Shown piece by piece: positions 5,071-6,102 of a DNA stretch of 6,102 nucleotides. How positions within the stretch are numbered: position 1 is the stretch's first letter; every line of letters begins with the position of its first letter. A program made the translations under genes and the position numbers. The DNA is from Pseudomonadota bacterium (GTDB lineage Bacteria; Myxococcota; Myxococcia; Myxococcales; Anaeromyxobacteraceae), in assembly GCA_023419875.1 (NCBI GenBank), contig JAEZXM010000580.1:1-6102 (forward strand). The letters run 5' to 3'. The notes beneath the pieces were generated by a model. It had not been told where the DNA came from, made no database searches, and worked only from the letters and a program-made list of their open reading frames with translations.

Positions 5071-5099
5071 CGGTTACCCGCGGGCGCGCCGGATGTCAA
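5071..5099 (-). promoter_or_regulatory. Likely promoter of the hisI-hisG operon
   Basis: On the minus strand a perfect -35 box TTGACA (5099-5094) is followed, after exactly 17 bases, by TAACCG (5076-5071), which retains the T1 and A2 of TATAAT. The transcript would start near 5064, giving a leader of about 33 bases before the hisI ATG. That is too short for a classical histidine leader-peptide attenuator, so control by attenuation is unlikely here. Confidence 0.5.
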
Positions 5100-5131
5100 C
5101 GAGGACTGCCCGGCGGCGCCGCAAACAGCGA

Positions 5132-5163
5132 CCCCCGGCGCCGCGGAAAGCGGCGGCCGGGGG
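5132..5163 (-). terminator. Strong GC hairpin after gdhA, probable terminator
   Basis: Arms 5132-5144 and 5150-5163 form 13 G-C pairs with a single bulged G (5155) around a 5-base loop (GGAAA on the plus strand). The hairpin begins 26 bases downstream of the gdhA stop codon in the leftward direction and sits between gdhA and the hisI promoter. Only a weak T-rich stretch (TGTTTGC on the minus strand) follows it, so termination may be imperfect, but it separates the two transcription units well. Confidence 0.5.
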
Positions 5164-5189
5164 CCGAGGGCTGCCGACCTTCGCGAGGC

Positions 5190-6102
5190 CTAGATGAGGC
5201 CGTGGGCGACCATCGCCCGGGCGACCTTGATGAAGCCGGCGATGTTGGCGCCGACCACGTAGTTGCCCTTCTGGCCGTACTCCTCGGCGGTCTCGAAGCA
5301 GGTCTGGTGGATGTTCTTCATGATGTTGGCGAGCCGCTTCTCCGTGTACTCGAAGGTCCAGGAGTCGCGGCACGCGTTCTGCTGCATCTCGAGGGCGGAG
5401 GTGGCGACGCCGCCGGCGTTCGCCGCCTTGCCCGGGCCGTAGGCGATCTTCGCCTCGAGGAAGACCTTGATGCCCTCGGGCCGGGTCGGCATGTTCGCGC
5501 CCTCGCCGACCGCGATGCAGCCGTTCTTGATCAGCTTGGCTGCGTCGGCGCCGCTGACCTCGTTCTGCGTCGCGGACGGCATGGCCACCTGGCAGGGGAC
5601 CTCCCAGATGTTGCCGCCGTCGTGGTACTTCGCGTGCTTCCGGTACTCGACGTAGTCCTTGATGCGGCGGCGCTCGACCTCCTTGAGCTGCTTCACGAGC
5701 GCGAGGTCGATGCCCTTCTCGTCGTACACGTAGCCGTTCGAATCGGAGCAGGCGACGACCTTGCCGCCGAACTGGTGGATCTTCTCGATCGTGTAGATGG
5801 CCACGTTGCCGGAGCCGGACACGACGCAGGTCTTGCCCTCGAACCCGTTGTCGCCGCGGGCCTTGAGCATCTCCTGGACGAAGAAGGTGTTGCCGTAGCC
5901 GGTCGCCTCGGTGCGGACGAGCGAGCCGCCGTAGCCGAGCCCCTTGCCGGTGAGCACGCCCGCTTCGTAGCGGGAGGTGAGGCGCTTGAACTGGCCGAAG
6001 AGGTAGCCGATCTCGCGGCCGCCCACGCCGATGTCGCCGGCGGGGACGTCGGTGGTGTCACCGACGTACCGCCAGAGCTCGGTCATGAAGCTCTGGCAGA
6101 AC
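5190..6102 (-). CDS. gdhA: Glutamate dehydrogenase, C-terminal two thirds (probably NADP-type)
   Basis: GdhA interconverts 2-oxoglutarate plus ammonia and glutamate. The 303 visible residues correspond to the C-terminal part of a protein of about 450 residues; roughly 145 N-terminal residues lie beyond the right edge, so the ATG-like codon at 6086 is internal. The sequence opens with FCQSFMTELWRYVG, closely like the same region of Escherichia coli GdhA. Key segments are DVPAGDIGVGGREIG (PAGD contains the catalytic Asp, visible residue 23), GKGLGYGGSLVRTEATGYG, the Rossmann dinucleotide-binding SGSGNVA (95-101), GEGANMPT, and PGKAANAGGVATSALEMQQN. The C-terminus NYVVGANIAGFIKVARAMVAHGLI ends as in the small hexameric family. 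Resemblance to the E. coli enzyme, including the SDSxG stretch after the second Rossmann strand, suggests NADP use and a biosynthetic role, but cofactor choice is not proved. The stop is TAG at 5192-5190. A strong hairpin lies downstream. Confidence 0.95.
   Translation of the reverse strand, partial: FCQSFMTELWRYVGDTTDVPAGDIGVGGREIGYLFGQFKRLTSRYEAGVLTGKGLGYGGSLVRTEATGYGNTFFVQEMLKARGDNGFEGKTCVVSGSGNVAIYTIEKIHQFGGKVVACSDSNGYVYDEKGIDLALVKQLKEVERRRIKDYVEYRKHAKYHDGGNIWEVPCQVAMPSATQNEVSGADAAKLIKNGCIAVGEGANMPTRPEGIKVFLEAKIAYGPGKAANAGGVATSALEMQQNACRDSWTFEYTEKRLANIMKNIHQTCFETAEEYGQKGNYVVGANIAGFIKVARAMVAHGLI

Noticed and set aside
1..6102. Mobile elements, CRISPR arrays, tRNA or rRNA genes, phage or defence genes
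   Set aside because: I found no regularly spaced repeats, terminal inverted repeats with a transposase, cloverleaf-like segments, or defence-related domains.

Overview
The window is very GC-rich, roughly 70% or more by eye, with strong G/C preference at third codon positions and long spurious open frames on the antisense strands. Together with the gene types, this suggests a high-GC bacterium. A myxobacterium-like member of the Myxococcota (for example an Anaeromyxobacter relative) is my best guess, but it is an inference from composition and protein style only. I see no mobile element, tRNA, rRNA, CRISPR array or phage gene. This is ordinary chromosomal, mostly housekeeping DNA.

Layout, left to right. 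(1) The first 137 bases hold the N-terminus of a leftward membrane-anchored protein. (2) A rightward pair follows: an AlkB-type 2-oxoglutarate/Fe(II) dioxygenase (241-879) and a single-chain fusion of a VOC/glyoxalase-like domain to a HAD-superfamily phosphatase (933-2003). (3) A leftward glycine-zipper outer-membrane lipoprotein (2010-2492) is convergent with the fusion gene. A sigma-54-like promoter element lies upstream of it. (4) A leftward, tightly packed operon runs hisI (4639-5031), hisG (3776-4642), then a Gfo/Idh/MocA-family dehydrogenase (2680-3768). hisI and hisG overlap by 4 bases, and the dehydrogenase starts 7 bases after the hisG stop. A TTGACA-type promoter is visible upstream of hisI. 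(5) The right edge holds the C-terminal two thirds of a leftward glutamate dehydrogenase gene (gdhA, 5190-6102), followed by a strong GC hairpin that may terminate it.

How the genes fit together. hisG (first step) and hisI (third step) belong to histidine biosynthesis, and their overlap implies coupled translation. Glutamate dehydrogenase supplies glutamate, the amino donor in histidine synthesis and elsewhere, but it appears to be a separate transcription unit. The dehydrogenase at the end of the his operon has no known role in the pathway and is the main contextual puzzle. AlkB and the VOC-HAD protein could both handle damaged or reactive molecules, but only their adjacency supports this.

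I did not find a convincing new multi-gene system. The items most worth a second look are the VOC-HAD fusion, the altered metal-binding motif in HisI, the his-operon-linked dehydrogenase and the sigma-54-like element before the lipoprotein.
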